A stretch of 57,021 bases of DNA from Ensifer sp. Root278 (lineage in GTDB: Bacteria > Pseudomonadota > Alphaproteobacteria > Rhizobiales > Rhizobiaceae): contig NZ_LMJJ01000017.1 in assembly GCF_001429285.1 (NCBI RefSeq), positions 1 through 57,021 on the forward strand, read 5' to 3'. Of this stretch, positions 47,949 to 56,654 are shown piece by piece. How positions within the stretch are numbered: the stretch's first letter is position 1; each line of letters opens with the position of its first letter. Below the pieces are notes generated by a model. That model worked only from the letters and a program-made list of their open reading frames with translations. It was not told the DNA's origin and made no database searches. A program made the position numbers and the translations under genes.

Positions 47949-48570
47949 ATCCGTCGTATTTGATATGGATGGCGTGTTGATTGATGCCAAAGAATGGCAC
48001 TACGACGCGCTGAACAGAGCACTTGCGCTTTTCGGAAGCGGGATCAGCCGCGCGGACCACCTGACCACTTTCGACGGACTTCCGACGCGAAGGAAGCTAG
48101 AGTTGCTGAGCGTTACCGATGGCCTCCCCAAGCGGCTGCACGGCTTCATCAATGATCTGAAACAGAGCTACACGATGGAAATTGTTAGTGTGAGGTGCAA
48201 GCCGACATTCAATCATCAATATGCCTTATCTGAGCTCAAGGCGCGAGGAATGAAACTCGCGGTGGCCTCAAACTCCATTCGCAAGTCGGTTGAAGCCATG
48301 ATGGAGTTCTCACATTTGCGCGAGCACTTGGATTTGCTGATCTCCAACCAGGATGTTTCCAAGGCCAAGCCTGACCCGGAAATGTATCTTAAGGCGATGG
48401 ACAAGTTGGGTACTAATCCAGATGAGACGCTCATTCTGGAGGACAACGAGCACGGCATTATGGCCGCCCGGAGCTCCGGTGCCCACGTCCTGGTTGTTAA
48501 GGACGTGTCCGATGTTAACTTCCCCAACATCGACCGGAAGATCAAAGAGATTGGTGGGTATTCGCAATGA
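47941..48570 (+). CDS. HAD-superfamily phosphatase/phosphomutase-like
   Basis: This 209-residue HAD enzyme of the beta-phosphoglucomutase subgroup has motif I FDMDGVLIDAKEWHY, motif II AVASNSIRK, motif III SKAKPDPEMYL and motif IV ILEDNEHGIMAA, with an alpha-helical cap in between. ATG 47941 is used since family similarity starts there; it lies inside the end of the GDPD-like gene (8-bp overlap). It probably dephosphorylates or isomerises a sugar or polyol phosphate used by the adjacent nucleotidyltransferases. Confidence 0.85.
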   Translation: MIKSVVFDMDGVLIDAKEWHYDALNRALALFGSGISRADHLTTFDGLPTRRKLELLSVTDGLPKRLHGFINDLKQSYTMEIVSVRCKPTFNHQYALSELKARGMKLAVASNSIRKSVEAMMEFSHLREHLDLLISNQDVSKAKPDPEMYLKAMDKLGTNPDETLILEDNEHGIMAARSSGAHVLVVKDVSDVNFPNIDRKIKEIGGYSQ

Positions 48571-49298
48571 ACATCATTATTCTTGCGGCCGGTGAGCGCG
48601 CGACCGAAGACAGTGAACGCATCTATCCGATCTGGTTGGGTGAAGTTGACGGCGAGCTCGTAGTCGAGAGAAAAGTCCGAGCCTTATCGAAGTTGCAAGA
48701 TCCGCAATTCATTTTTGCATTCCGGGCAGCAGACATAGACGCATACTACCTGCGCGATATCGTAGGGCAGATGGCCGGTTCGCCGGTGGTGGTCTCCGTC
48801 AAAAACGAAACTGCCGGCGCGGCTTGCACAGCTTTGTTGTGCTGCGACGCGGTTGATATGGATGACGAACTCATCATTGCTAGCGCAACCGACCAGTTGG
48901 ATGTCGACTACCTGCCACTGGTAGAAGAATTCAAGACGAGGGGAGCCGACGCCGGAGTTCTCACATTTCCGTCCCTACACCCGCGCTACTCATACGTCCG
49001 AGCCGGCGCCGACGGATGGGTGACTGAATGTGCCGAAAAGCGCCCCATCAGTCGATCGGCGAACGCTGGTTTTTACTGGTTTGCCAAGGCATCCGATTTC
49101 TTCGAATCTCTAAAACAGATGATCTTCAAGGATGCGCACGTCCAGGGTAAGTTCTACATATGCCCAGCCTTGAATGAGATGATCCTTAAGCAACGGAAAG
49201 TGCTGTCCATTCCGCTGCGCCCCGAGCAGTATCATCCTTTGAAATCCGCCGATCAGCTAAACGTCTACGGGCTGGCTACGGAGAAAGAAGTTCAATGA
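48567..49298 (+). CDS. Divergent nucleotidyltransferase-like protein (243 aa)
   Basis: The protein has the overall order of an NTP transferase: IIILAAGERATEDSERIYPI at the start, ETAGAACTALLCCDAVDMDD, ATDQLDVDYLP in the metal-site position, and SANAGFYWFAKASDFFESL. The phosphate-binding loop is abnormal: the GxGxR-x(n)-PK pattern of the upstream paralogue (46585) is absent. It could be a non-catalytic partner of that protein or bind a different substrate. It is coupled to both neighbours by ATGA overlaps. Confidence 0.68.
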   Translation: MNIIILAAGERATEDSERIYPIWLGEVDGELVVERKVRALSKLQDPQFIFAFRAADIDAYYLRDIVGQMAGSPVVVSVKNETAGAACTALLCCDAVDMDDELIIASATDQLDVDYLPLVEEFKTRGADAGVLTFPSLHPRYSYVRAGADGWVTECAEKRPISRSANAGFYWFAKASDFFESLKQMIFKDAHVQGKFYICPALNEMILKQRKVLSIPLRPEQYHPLKSADQLNVYGLATEKEVQ

Positions 49299-49630
49299 TC
49301 AAAATCGACAAACTTGAAGACATGGTCCGTGGATGGTTCGTCGGTGATTTCGAGCCTTCTGCCCTAAGGACGAAGGAATTCGAGGTCGGTATTCGCCGTT
49401 ACAACGCCGGAGACGCCGAGGCGGCGCATGTCCATAGACAGACGCTGGAAATAACGGCGATCATGTCTGGGGAGGCCAGAATGGCAGGAAGAACGCTGGT
49501 CCCCGGCGACATCATTACGATCGAGCCTGGTGACGCAACAGCGTTCGAAGCTCTGACGGATTGCGTGACAGTCGTTGTGAAAACGCCGTCGCTCGTAAAC
49601 GACAAGTTCCCCGTGGATCACATTGACTGA
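49295..49630 (+). CDS. Small cupin protein (111 aa)
   Basis: This is a single cupin barrel. The first metal motif is AAHVHRQTLEI (H-x-H, about residues 47-49) and the second is around PGDIITIEPGDATAFEAL. It starts in an ATGA overlap with the preceding gene and ends the six-gene run just before a strong terminator. In sugar-nucleotide clusters such cupins are epimerases, isomerases or ligand sensors; which one applies here is not clear. Confidence 0.75.
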   Translation: MIKIDKLEDMVRGWFVGDFEPSALRTKEFEVGIRRYNAGDAEAAHVHRQTLEITAIMSGEARMAGRTLVPGDIITIEPGDATAFEALTDCVTVVVKTPSLVNDKFPVDHID

Positions 49631-49662
49631 TCACAAAACCGAAATGCCTGTACCTAGACCAG

Positions 49663-49686
49663 CCCCGCCTTATTCGGCGGGGTTTT
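49663..49686. terminator. Bidirectional rho-independent terminator
   Basis: CCCCGCC (49663-49669) pairs with GGCGGGG (49676-49682), followed by TTTT. It lies between the convergent cupin and methyltransferase genes and can serve both. Confidence 0.85.
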
Positions 49687-49706
49687 CGCTTTGCGGGAAG
49701 AGAGCG

Positions 49707-50459
49707 CTACCCGAAGGCCTTGAGGAGCACCTTCTTCAGCCACCCGTCCTGGATCTTTGGCATCGGCTTCCGGCAGGCGAAGATATTGAATTGGCCGGCC
49801 ACACCGTCTCGCAGAGCCATCTCGGCTTCGGTTACCAAGCCTCCTTGTGTCCCTTCCGGTGTCATGTTGTACGTATTCTGGCCCGCGAAACCGATGAATT
49901 CCAATCCTTCAGCAGAAGCCAGATCCTTGGCTTCAGCAGTCGTATAGTGACGATGATGGAAGTGATTGCCAGTTGCCGTCAGAGGAAGCAGGTCCTCATT
50001 CGGGGTCGAGTAAACCAGGACCCCGCCTGGCTTCAGGGCAGCAGCCAGGGCAGCAAAGAAGTTCGAGCCGTCCGGTACGTGCTCGACCGATTCCAGTGAG
50101 ACGATAAAGTCGAAAGCTTCTCGAGGCAGTTCAAACGGCCAGTAAGCGTGGGCAAAATGAACTCGCGCGCCGCTGAAGTGCTCGGTAGCGAAGGCAACCG
50201 CTTCTTTGGAGCCATCTAAAGCCAAAACCTGCCGCTCCTTGCCTAGAAGCCAAGCTCCGTAGCCATTTCCGCAGAATGCATCGATTCCAAATCCGCCAGT
50301 CGGGATCAGCCTCTCTGCCCATTCGTAGCGAAAGCGATGGTCAGCACGGATGTCTTCGTAGCGCCCGGCAATCTGCCGTTCGCCTGAGTTGAAGGAAAGA
50401 TCATGTGCCACCTGAATGCGCTCCCTTTTGATTGACGATGTCGAGTTATCGCGGTTCAT
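49707..50459 (-). CDS. Class I SAM-dependent methyltransferase
   Basis: This 250-residue methyltransferase has motif I GIDAFCGNGYGAWLLG, the acidic residue of motif II in LALDGSKEAV, motif IV FDFIVSLESVEHVPDG and a post-motif PGGVLVYSTPNE. ATG 50459 is preferred; a GGGAGG lies 13 bases upstream, slightly far. It is transcribed against the preceding module. A sugar O-methyltransferase acting on the polysaccharide, perhaps as a chain-terminating cap, is plausible but inferred. Confidence 0.82.
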   Translation of the reverse strand: MNRDNSTSSIKRERIQVAHDLSFNSGERQIAGRYEDIRADHRFRYEWAERLIPTGGFGIDAFCGNGYGAWLLGKERQVLALDGSKEAVAFATEHFSGARVHFAHAYWPFELPREAFDFIVSLESVEHVPDGSNFFAALAAALKPGGVLVYSTPNEDLLPLTATGNHFHHRHYTTAEAKDLASAEGLEFIGFAGQNTYNMTPEGTQGGLVTEAEMALRDGVAGQFNIFACRKPMPKIQDGWLKKVLLKAFG

Positions 50460-50895
50460 GCAAAACAGCAATCCTCCCAGAAAGCGGTGGCTGAACTCAT
50501 CTTGCCCCTTCCAGGCGCCCGTTTCGTGGAAGTGGTCACGCCGAATTTTCCAGCACCCAAAAATTAGGAGAAGTCGAAGAGGGCATCACTGCGTGAAGCG
50601 ACCGTACGGGATTGACCGGAATCGCTGTCCCAACCGAAATCCGCACCCCCACCCTTCGCGAACGACCTGCTTGACGCTTACGATTTGGTACCGCAGTAGC
50701 CCGTATGAACCTGCTTTCCAAGAAATGTCCATTTGTAATGACGGGCGCACTCCGGTATCCGATAGGCCTGGTGCGGGCCATCGAACGCAATTGAAGCCAT
50801 TCGCCGCCCTGTGGTTTGGCTTGGGTCTGGAACTGTCACTTATCTTGCATTTCTGCGAAACCTGAGAAAAACGAAGGTAGAGAGAAGATTGAGCA
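50460..50895. other. Non-coding or decayed region before the export permease
   Basis: This 436-bp stretch contains short overlapping frames without ribosome sites or recognisable similarity. It should include the methyltransferase and permease promoters. It may be a decayed gene; I cannot identify one. Confidence 0.4.
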
Positions 50896-51723
50896 ATGCA
50901 GCGTCACGCAAATAATATGACACGCCAGCCGCCGCTTTCCGGCAAAGTCCCGATCCGTGTCGCTCTGAAGAGGCAATGGCATGTGATGCATGCGGTAATT
51001 CTCCGTGACATTCGAAGCCGATATTTCAACCATGGCCTAGGTTTTTTGGTAGCGCCGCTGTTTCCGGTTGCGCACGTCGGCATCCTACTCGCCATCTATT
51101 CCTTCACTGGGCGTTCAGCAACTTTCGGCGACGACATGATGCTCTTCTTCGCGACTGGCCTAATGCCCGTGTTGACCTTGACATATGTCTCCAGGTTTAT
51201 GTCCTCGTCGATCGTCGCAAACAAGAGTATGCTTTCGTTTCCAGCCGTCCACCTAATGGACATAGTGCTTGCGAGGTCTCTTCTAGAGTTTGTGGCCATT
51301 GTAATATCAGTTATTATCCTTGTAATAATCCTATTAAGTCTTGGGACAAACCCTTTTCCTTACAGGCCTGAGCAAGCGCTCATGTGTATGGCGGTAACTG
51401 CAATGCTGGCGGTGGGCGTTGGGATTATCATCAGCGTGATTTCGGCAATGGTGCCGACCATGTCAATGATCTATGCGCTGTTCACGGTCCTCATTTACTT
51501 GTCGTCTGGAGGCCCGATTTATTTGGACACCTATCCAGAAGAAGTAGTTTACATGCTATCTTTCAATCCAGCATTTCAATGCGTATCTTGGATGCGGCAG
51601 GCATATTATCAAGGATACGCGGCGCCATTTCTAGACAAAACATACCTGTTCTTGTGGAGTACCAGTACGTTATCAGCCGGACTATTGATGGAGCGCACGC
51701 TCAGGAAGTATGTACTACAATAA
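50896..51723 (+). CDS. ABC-2 polysaccharide export permease (Wzm/KpsM family)
   Basis: This inner-membrane subunit of a polysaccharide ABC exporter has 275 residues. A cytoplasmic N-terminus with the amphipathic ILRDIRSRYFNHGLGFL segment (typical of KpsM/Wzm) is followed by six hydrophobic segments, ending near the motif FNPAFQCVSWMRQAYYQG. GAGAGAAG precedes ATG 50896. The ATPase partner (Wzt/KpsT), normally adjacent, is not in the window; the following DNA is insertion-sequence debris starting within tens of bases of the stop. Confidence 0.88.
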   Translation: MQRHANNMTRQPPLSGKVPIRVALKRQWHVMHAVILRDIRSRYFNHGLGFLVAPLFPVAHVGILLAIYSFTGRSATFGDDMMLFFATGLMPVLTLTYVSRFMSSSIVANKSMLSFPAVHLMDIVLARSLLEFVAIVISVIILVIILLSLGTNPFPYRPEQALMCMAVTAMLAVGVGIIISVISAMVPTMSMIYALFTVLIYLSSGGPIYLDTYPEEVVYMLSFNPAFQCVSWMRQAYYQGYAAPFLDKTYLFLWSTSTLSAGLLMERTLRKYVLQ

Positions 51724-51984
51724 ATGCACGCAAGGGCGCTCTAAAGGTGGCACCCATCTGAATCGTGCCATCATGGACGGCCCCCCAAACGTACGTTCCG
51801 CTTTCTAGGCGATTAGTCGTGAGCGCGACGAACGTCCTGCAGGTATCCGATGTTGACAGTCGGGCTTTTTGGTAAGGGGCAAGGGGACCACGTCTGATAG
51901 AGCGGTGAGAGGTCGGATATCGGTGGCGGACACGATGAGCAGGCTCGGCCTTGCAGAAGAAACGGATACGTTCCTGCAATCTGG
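51724..51984. other. Mosaic of mobile-element remnants
   Basis: This 261-bp stretch between the permease and the istA fragment has no intact gene. At 51819-51833 it holds GTGAGCGCGACGAAC, identical to the first 15 bases of the IS66-family terminal repeat at 53564, so an end of a related element was once here. The rest could not be assigned. Confidence 0.55.
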
Positions 51985-52667
51985 TGAAAGCCATAGTGAC
52001 GAGCCAGATCGACGAGGGCACGGTTGTAGACGATACCTTCAGTCTGACCTTCACCGATGACCGCCGTCTTCATTCGATCATAGAGGATCTCCCGCGGTGC
52101 GCCGCCAATCGCTTCGAAAGCGGCCGCATGGCATCGAAGGACTGTCGGCAGGTTCTGGTGCATGACAAAGCGCGCCCAGATGAGCCGGCTGTATCCGAGC
52201 ACCATGGAGAACAGCCAGACGATCCTCGGCGTTGTTGGTTCATCCGTGAAGGTGACATGAAAGCGGGCGAAATCGACCTGCGCCTGATCGCCGGGCGACG
52301 TCTCGAAACGAACCTCATACCCTTGTGTCGTCGCCGGCCGCACATCGCGCAGGAAATCCGTCACAGCCGTATAGCCACCGACATAGCCGCGTTCCTTGAT
52401 CTCACGAAACAGTCGACTGCCCGTGAGACCGGGATAGGTCTTTACCCGATCACGAAGATAGGCGGCAAACGGGTCGATTACCGCCGCTCGTGGCTTTCGT
52501 GGGCCGTAGGACGGAGCCTCCAGACCGCGCTCGATATATTTGCGTACCGTCTTGCGGTCGATGCCAGTCTGCCTGGCGATCGCCGACACCGACAAACCTT
52601 GTCGATGCAAATCAAGGATCATGATCGTCTCCCTCAGTTTGATCACCGAAATCCCCCTTCCGACCAT
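51813..52667 (-). pseudogene. istA: Truncated IS21-family transposase IstA
   Basis: The N-terminal about 228 residues match IstA: a helix-turn-helix (LSVSAIARQTGIDRKTVRKY), then FETSPGDQAQVDFARF with the first catalytic Asp, PREILYDRMKT with the second Asp region, and VDLARHYGFH. After this (near 51984) similarity stops and the frame runs into unrelated DNA to a stop at 51813. The last third of the catalytic core, including the final Glu, and the helper gene istB are missing. It cannot be active. Confidence 0.82.
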
Positions 52668-52694
52668 CGGAAGGAGTATCGATGACGACGCGCC

Positions 52695-52728
52695 GCCGGT
52701 CTTCCGGGGCGCGCCCCGAAAGACCGGC
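52695..52728. repeat. 16-bp inverted repeat upstream of istA
   Basis: Positions 52695-52710 and 52713-52728 are complementary except at one pair, separated by two bases (arm GCCGGTCTTCCGGGGC). It lies just outside the istA start and may be a terminator protecting the element from read-in, or an operator. Confidence 0.55.
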
Positions 52729-52833
52729 TACAGCGCGCAAACTGGGGAAGATTCAAACGGCACTAGTGGGTGACCTGCCCCTGAGAATTCCCTCCAGAAT
52801 GGATTAGAGTCCGGCCTATTAAAGGACGGACGA

Positions 52834-53100
52834 ATGAAGAAGCAGCGATTTACGGAAGAGCAGATTATTGCGGTGCTGAAGGAGCAGGAGGCTGGCGCGA
52901 AGGTGGCCGACCTCTGCCGCAAGCACGGAATTTCAGAAGCAACGTTTTATAACTGGAAAGCCAAGTACGGCGGCATGGAGGTCTCCGAGGCGAAGCGGTT
53001 GAAGGCGCTTGAGGACGAGAATATCAGGCTAAAGAAACTGCTGGCCGAGCAGATGCTGGATGCAGCCGCACTCCGCGAGCTTCTTGCAAAAAAATGGTAG
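52834..53100 (+). CDS. IS3-family transposase OrfA
   Basis: This 88-residue helix-turn-helix protein starts KKQRFTEEQIIAVLKEQEAG, with CRKHGISEATFYNWKAKYGG as recognition helix, then a leucine-zipper-like coiled coil (LKALEDENIRLKKLLAEQML). It is complete and typical of the IS407 group. A run of seven A (53088-53094) just before its stop is the expected -1 slippage site for making the OrfAB fusion; orfB is in the -1 frame. Alone it can bind ends but not transpose. Confidence 0.92.
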   Translation: MKKQRFTEEQIIAVLKEQEAGAKVADLCRKHGISEATFYNWKAKYGGMEVSEAKRLKALEDENIRLKKLLAEQMLDAAALRELLAKKW

Positions 53101-53644
53101 GGCCTGCCGCCAAGCGTGAAGCCGTCACGCATCTGAAGGCCGTCATGGGTCTTTCGGAGCGTCGGGCCTGTCAGATCATATCCGCCGACCGCAAGACGAT
53201 CCGTTATCGGTCCCGTTGACCGCCGGAGGTCGATCTGCGAGCGAAGCTGCGCGACCTGGCCAACCAGCGGCGGCGTTTCGGCTACCGTCGCCTGTTCATC
53301 CTGCTTCGGCGAGATGGAGAGCGGTCGGGCGTCAATCGCATCTACCGTCTTTATCGCGAGGAAGGGCTTTCCGTTCGCAAGCGAACAGCCCGGCGGCGTG
53401 CTGTCGGCATGCGTGCACCGATCCTGGTCGAAGCGAAGGCCAATGCCCGCTGGTCGCTGGATTTCGTCCACGACCAGTTCGCCTGCGGCAGGCGATTCCG
53501 GGTCCTCATGTCGTTGATGACGTGACGCGCGAATGCCTGGCAGCGATCCCGGACACGTCTATCGTGAGCGCGACGAACAGCCCACCTTTTCTTTGCTGAT
53601 TGAGACCGCGAGATAAGCTCCTTCATCGATAGGAGCGGAACAGG

Positions 53645-54115
53645 ATGGTTGGAGATCGCGCTGATGCCATGCTTGAAGTCATGGATGAAGGCATGGATGA
53701 AGCCAGGCATGATGGAGTCTACCGGCGGATCGAGGTGATCACCGGTCGCCGCCAGCGGCGGAATTGGACCGACGAAGAGAAGGCGCGGATCCTTGCCGAA
53801 AGCGCAGAACCCGACGTGAACATCTCGGCCGTCGCCCGGCGCTGGGGCGTCAATCGCGGCCTGCTGAATGTCTGGCGCCGCGAAGCCGGGCTGACCTCTC
53901 GACGATCTGCGCAAGCCGGCGCACAGCAGGCCATGTTCGTGCCGGTGACCGTGGTTGGAGAACGAACGCCTCCCCAGAGCGCGTCGTCGGATATCGCTTC
54001 CGTTGCTTCCGGTCGCATTGAGATCGAGATTGCTGGCGCGCGCATGACCGTGTTCGGCTCGGTGGCGCCCGAGTTGGCGCAGGCGATCGTGGCGGCGTTG
54101 CGAGGGCGCCGGTGA
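53645..54115 (+). CDS. tnpA: IS66 accessory transposition protein TnpA
   Basis: This 156-residue protein has a helix-turn-helix (EEKARILAESAEPDVNISAV, then ARRWGVNRGLLNVWRREAG) and a C-terminal IEIEIAGARMTVFGS segment typical of IS66 TnpA (IS66 Orf1). The N-terminal 25 residues, with MLEVMDEGMDEARHD, may be extra. It overlaps tnpB by four bases. Required with TnpB for transposition in the family. Confidence 0.9.
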   Translation: MVGDRADAMLEVMDEGMDEARHDGVYRRIEVITGRRQRRNWTDEEKARILAESAEPDVNISAVARRWGVNRGLLNVWRREAGLTSRRSAQAGAQQAMFVPVTVVGERTPPQSASSDIASVASGRIEIEIAGARMTVFGSVAPELAQAIVAALRGRR

Positions 54116-54468
54116 TCGGACTTTCGCCGAATGGCGTGAAGATCATGGTGGCGACGCAGCCGGTCGACTTCCGGCGCGGGATGAATGGGCTTGTGGCCTT
54201 GGTGGCGTCAGCGCTTGCGGCCGATCCCTATTGTGGCGATGTGTTCGTGTTCCGCGCCAAGCGTCTCGATCGCCTTCGCTGCATTTATTGGGACGGGTCA
54301 GGCATGATCCTGGCGACGAAATGGCTGGAGGCGGGCAAGTTCGTTTGGCCACCGATCCGCGATGGCGCGATGCAAATGAGTAGCCAAGAGTTCTCGCTTT
54401 TGCTGGCCGGCATTGACTGGACGCGGGTCAAACGAAACGCGGTGAGGAGGCCTTCAAAAGCGGGCTGA
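54112..54468 (+). CDS. tnpB: IS66 accessory transposition protein TnpB
   Basis: This 118-residue TnpB (IS66 Orf2) shows the invariant VKIMVATQPVDFRRGMNGL block, FVFRAKRLDRLRCIYWDGSG and FVWPP. Length and motifs are standard. It starts in an ATGA overlap with tnpA and is followed 49 bp later by tnpC. Confidence 0.94.
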   Translation: MIGLSPNGVKIMVATQPVDFRRGMNGLVALVASALAADPYCGDVFVFRAKRLDRLRCIYWDGSGMILATKWLEAGKFVWPPIRDGAMQMSSQEFSLLLAGIDWTRVKRNAVRRPSKAG

Positions 54469-54516
54469 TCCTATTGGATTTGTTTGCAGATTCAGGCTCA
54501 CGTGGTAGGGTCTGTC

Positions 54517-56091
54517 ATGCCGCTTCGACCCACCCCCTTGCCTCAGGATGCTGCGCAATTGACCCGGATCATTCTCTCGCTCGACGAGGAGAATGCCGAT
54601 CTCAAAGCGCGCGTTGCCTTCCTGGAGCAACAGCTCTTTGGGGCGAAGTCGGAGAAAATGACGATGATCGACCCGACGCAGGCGACGCTCGATCTTGGCG
54701 ATCTCAGCGACATTCCCGAAGCTGCCAATGACGATGTTGCGCCCGTCGCCGAGGGGACACCGCAGGCTCGACAAGCGCCGTCCCGCAATATCGGCCGTTT
54801 ACCCAAGCACCTTCCCCGGTATGAAGAGCTCATCGAGCCAGAGAGCAAGGTTTGCCCGTGCTGCTCGTTCGAGCTTCATTGCATCGGCAAGGATGTCAGC
54901 GAAGCGCTCGACATCGTGCCGGCGGTCGTCCGGGTTAAACGGACGATCCGGCCGCGCTACGCATGCCGAGCCTGCGAAAGCGTCATTGTGCAGGCGCCCG
55001 CGCCGCCGCGCGTAATGGATGGCGGCATGGTGACTATGGCCTTTGCCGCCCATGTCGCCGTCTCAAAGTTTGCCTGGCACCTGCCGCTGCATCGCCAGGC
55101 GCAGATGCTTGCCTCCTGCGGCGTGATCATCGATCGCGGCACGCTCGGCGCCTGGGTGACGCGGGTCGCCTGGTGGCTTGAACTTCTCTATGATGCGCTG
55201 CTTGCCTTCATCCGCTCGCAGCCGAGGGTATTTTGTGATGAGACGCCGCTGCCGCGGCTTGATCCAGGGCGCAAACGCACCAAGCTTTGCCAACTTTGGG
55301 CGCAAGCGATCGACGATCGCCCATGGAATGGTCCGGCGCCGCCGGCGGTTGCCTATATCTTTGCCGAAAGCCGCGGCGCTCGCGAAGTCGAGGGGCAATT
55401 GTCGTCGTTTACCGGCGTGCTTCAAGTTGATGGGTATCAAGCCTATAAAACCATGGCCAAGCGCCGGGGGAAGAGTAATGTCGCGCCCATGCGGCTGGCC
55501 TTCTGCCTTGCCCATGCTCGGCGCAAGTTCGTCGATGTCGTCAAGCTCACCGGCTCCTCGGAGGCTCTGTCGATCCTTGCCAGGATTGCCGAGATCTATC
55601 GGATCGAAGCGAGACTGCGCGGCGAAAGTGCCGATACCCGCCTCGTAGTGAGGCGTCGCGATGCAGCTCCTATCATGAGAGAACTGAAGGTCCATCTCAC
55701 CGAACTGCGTGACGAGGTGTCGGCGAAATCGGCGCTTGGCAAGGCCGTCACCTACACGCTCAACCACTGGAGCGGACTGGCAGCCTTCCTGGAGGATGGC
55801 CGGATCGAAGTGGACTCCAATGTGGTCGAGCGTTCGATGAAATCCGTGGCCCTGACGAGGAAGAATTCGTTGTTCGTGGGCAACGAGCGCGGTGGCAAGA
55901 CCTTCGCGGTGCTCGCATCGCTCGTCAACACCTGTAAACTCAATGGTGTGGACCCCCATGTCTGGTTTGCCGATGTGCTGGGACGCATCATCGCGGGCAA
56001 AGTAAAAGCCAGCGAGATGGAAAGTCTCCTGCCGTGGAACTGGAAGGCTGAGCGCGAGGCGATGACAGAGCAGGAGCGACGGGCGGCATGA
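54517..56091 (+). CDS. tnpC: IS66 transposase TnpC
   Basis: This DDE transposase has 524 residues from ATG 54517. Layout: N-terminal coiled coil (SLDEENADLKARVAFLEQQL), a zinc-binding region with CPCC and CRAC, then the RNase-H-like core with FCDETPLPRL (Asp), LQVDGYQAYKTM (Asp) and IEVDSNVVERSMKSVAL (Glu), and the C-terminal LLPWNWKAERE. All catalytic residues are present. A TTG 33 bases upstream is an alternative start. Its stop overlaps the next gene by ATGA. Confidence 0.94.
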   Translation: MPLRPTPLPQDAAQLTRIILSLDEENADLKARVAFLEQQLFGAKSEKMTMIDPTQATLDLGDLSDIPEAANDDVAPVAEGTPQARQAPSRNIGRLPKHLPRYEELIEPESKVCPCCSFELHCIGKDVSEALDIVPAVVRVKRTIRPRYACRACESVIVQAPAPPRVMDGGMVTMAFAAHVAVSKFAWHLPLHRQAQMLASCGVIIDRGTLGAWVTRVAWWLELLYDALLAFIRSQPRVFCDETPLPRLDPGRKRTKLCQLWAQAIDDRPWNGPAPPAVAYIFAESRGAREVEGQLSSFTGVLQVDGYQAYKTMAKRRGKSNVAPMRLAFCLAHARRKFVDVVKLTGSSEALSILARIAEIYRIEARLRGESADTRLVVRRRDAAPIMRELKVHLTELRDEVSAKSALGKAVTYTLNHWSGLAAFLEDGRIEVDSNVVERSMKSVALTRKNSLFVGNERGGKTFAVLASLVNTCKLNGVDPHVWFADVLGRIIAGKVKASEMESLLPWNWKAEREAMTEQERRAA

Positions 56092-56654
56092 CGCACAACA
56101 GCCAGGGGATGACGACCGCACGACCGAAGCTTGATGATGAGGCGTTCGAGGCGTTTATTAGGGGACGCCGTCCCGCATCGCCAATTTGGTCAATGAGCGG
56201 TCTCGATGGTTATCTTACGGCTCTCATCATCGGCCCGAAGTTCATCGACCCACGCAAATGGATCCCGGAACTGACAGGTCCGGATGCCCTGAACCTGCCG
56301 ATGGAGACAACAGAACATCGGGCCGTGCAGACGATCGTTGCGGAGTATAACCGCATCTCGGCGAGCCTTTCCGAAAGACCGAAAGACCACCGGCCCAGGT
56401 TCACCAGGATAGATGATCAGACCTTTGATCAGTTCGATTGGGACCTCTGCTTTTTGTTGGGAACAGGATACGCGCCGAGGCTTTGGCAGCCGGTTCTTCG
56501 AGGTCATGCCGGGACTGGCGATATCATCGCGCCCATCCGCAAGCTCGGCGAGACAAAACGGAAAGCAACCCGCCAGGATGCTGCTGACGTCGCCGAAGCA
56601 CTCGTCAATATCCGAACCTACTTTATGCCGAAGCGGGCAAAGCAGAAGTTCTGA
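56088..56654 (+). CDS. IS66 passenger: UPF0149/YecA-like protein
   Basis: This 188-residue protein resembles the YecA/UPF0149 family: SMSGLDGYLTALIIGPKFIDP, then a helical body and a DWDLCFLLGTGYAP segment. It lacks the C-terminal metal-binding SEC-C motif seen in many members. It overlaps tnpC by four bases and lies inside the right terminal repeat, so it belongs to the element. Such a fourth gene occurs in a subgroup of IS66 elements; its function is unknown. Confidence 0.75.
   Translation: MTHNSQGMTTARPKLDDEAFEAFIRGRRPASPIWSMSGLDGYLTALIIGPKFIDPRKWIPELTGPDALNLPMETTEHRAVQTIVAEYNRISASLSERPKDHRPRFTRIDDQTFDQFDWDLCFLLGTGYAPRLWQPVLRGHAGTGDIIAPIRKLGETKRKATRQDAADVAEALVNIRTYFMPKRAKQKF

Noticed and set aside
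50416-50865. Plus-strand 149-codon frame before the export permease
   Set aside because: It overlaps the methyltransferase 5' end on the other strand, lacks a start signal and has no recognisable motif.
53216-53599. Plus-strand 127-codon frame inside IS3 orfB
   Set aside because: It is out of frame with the OrfB protein, which can be followed through a nonsense codon and a one-base loss; the frame arises by chance.
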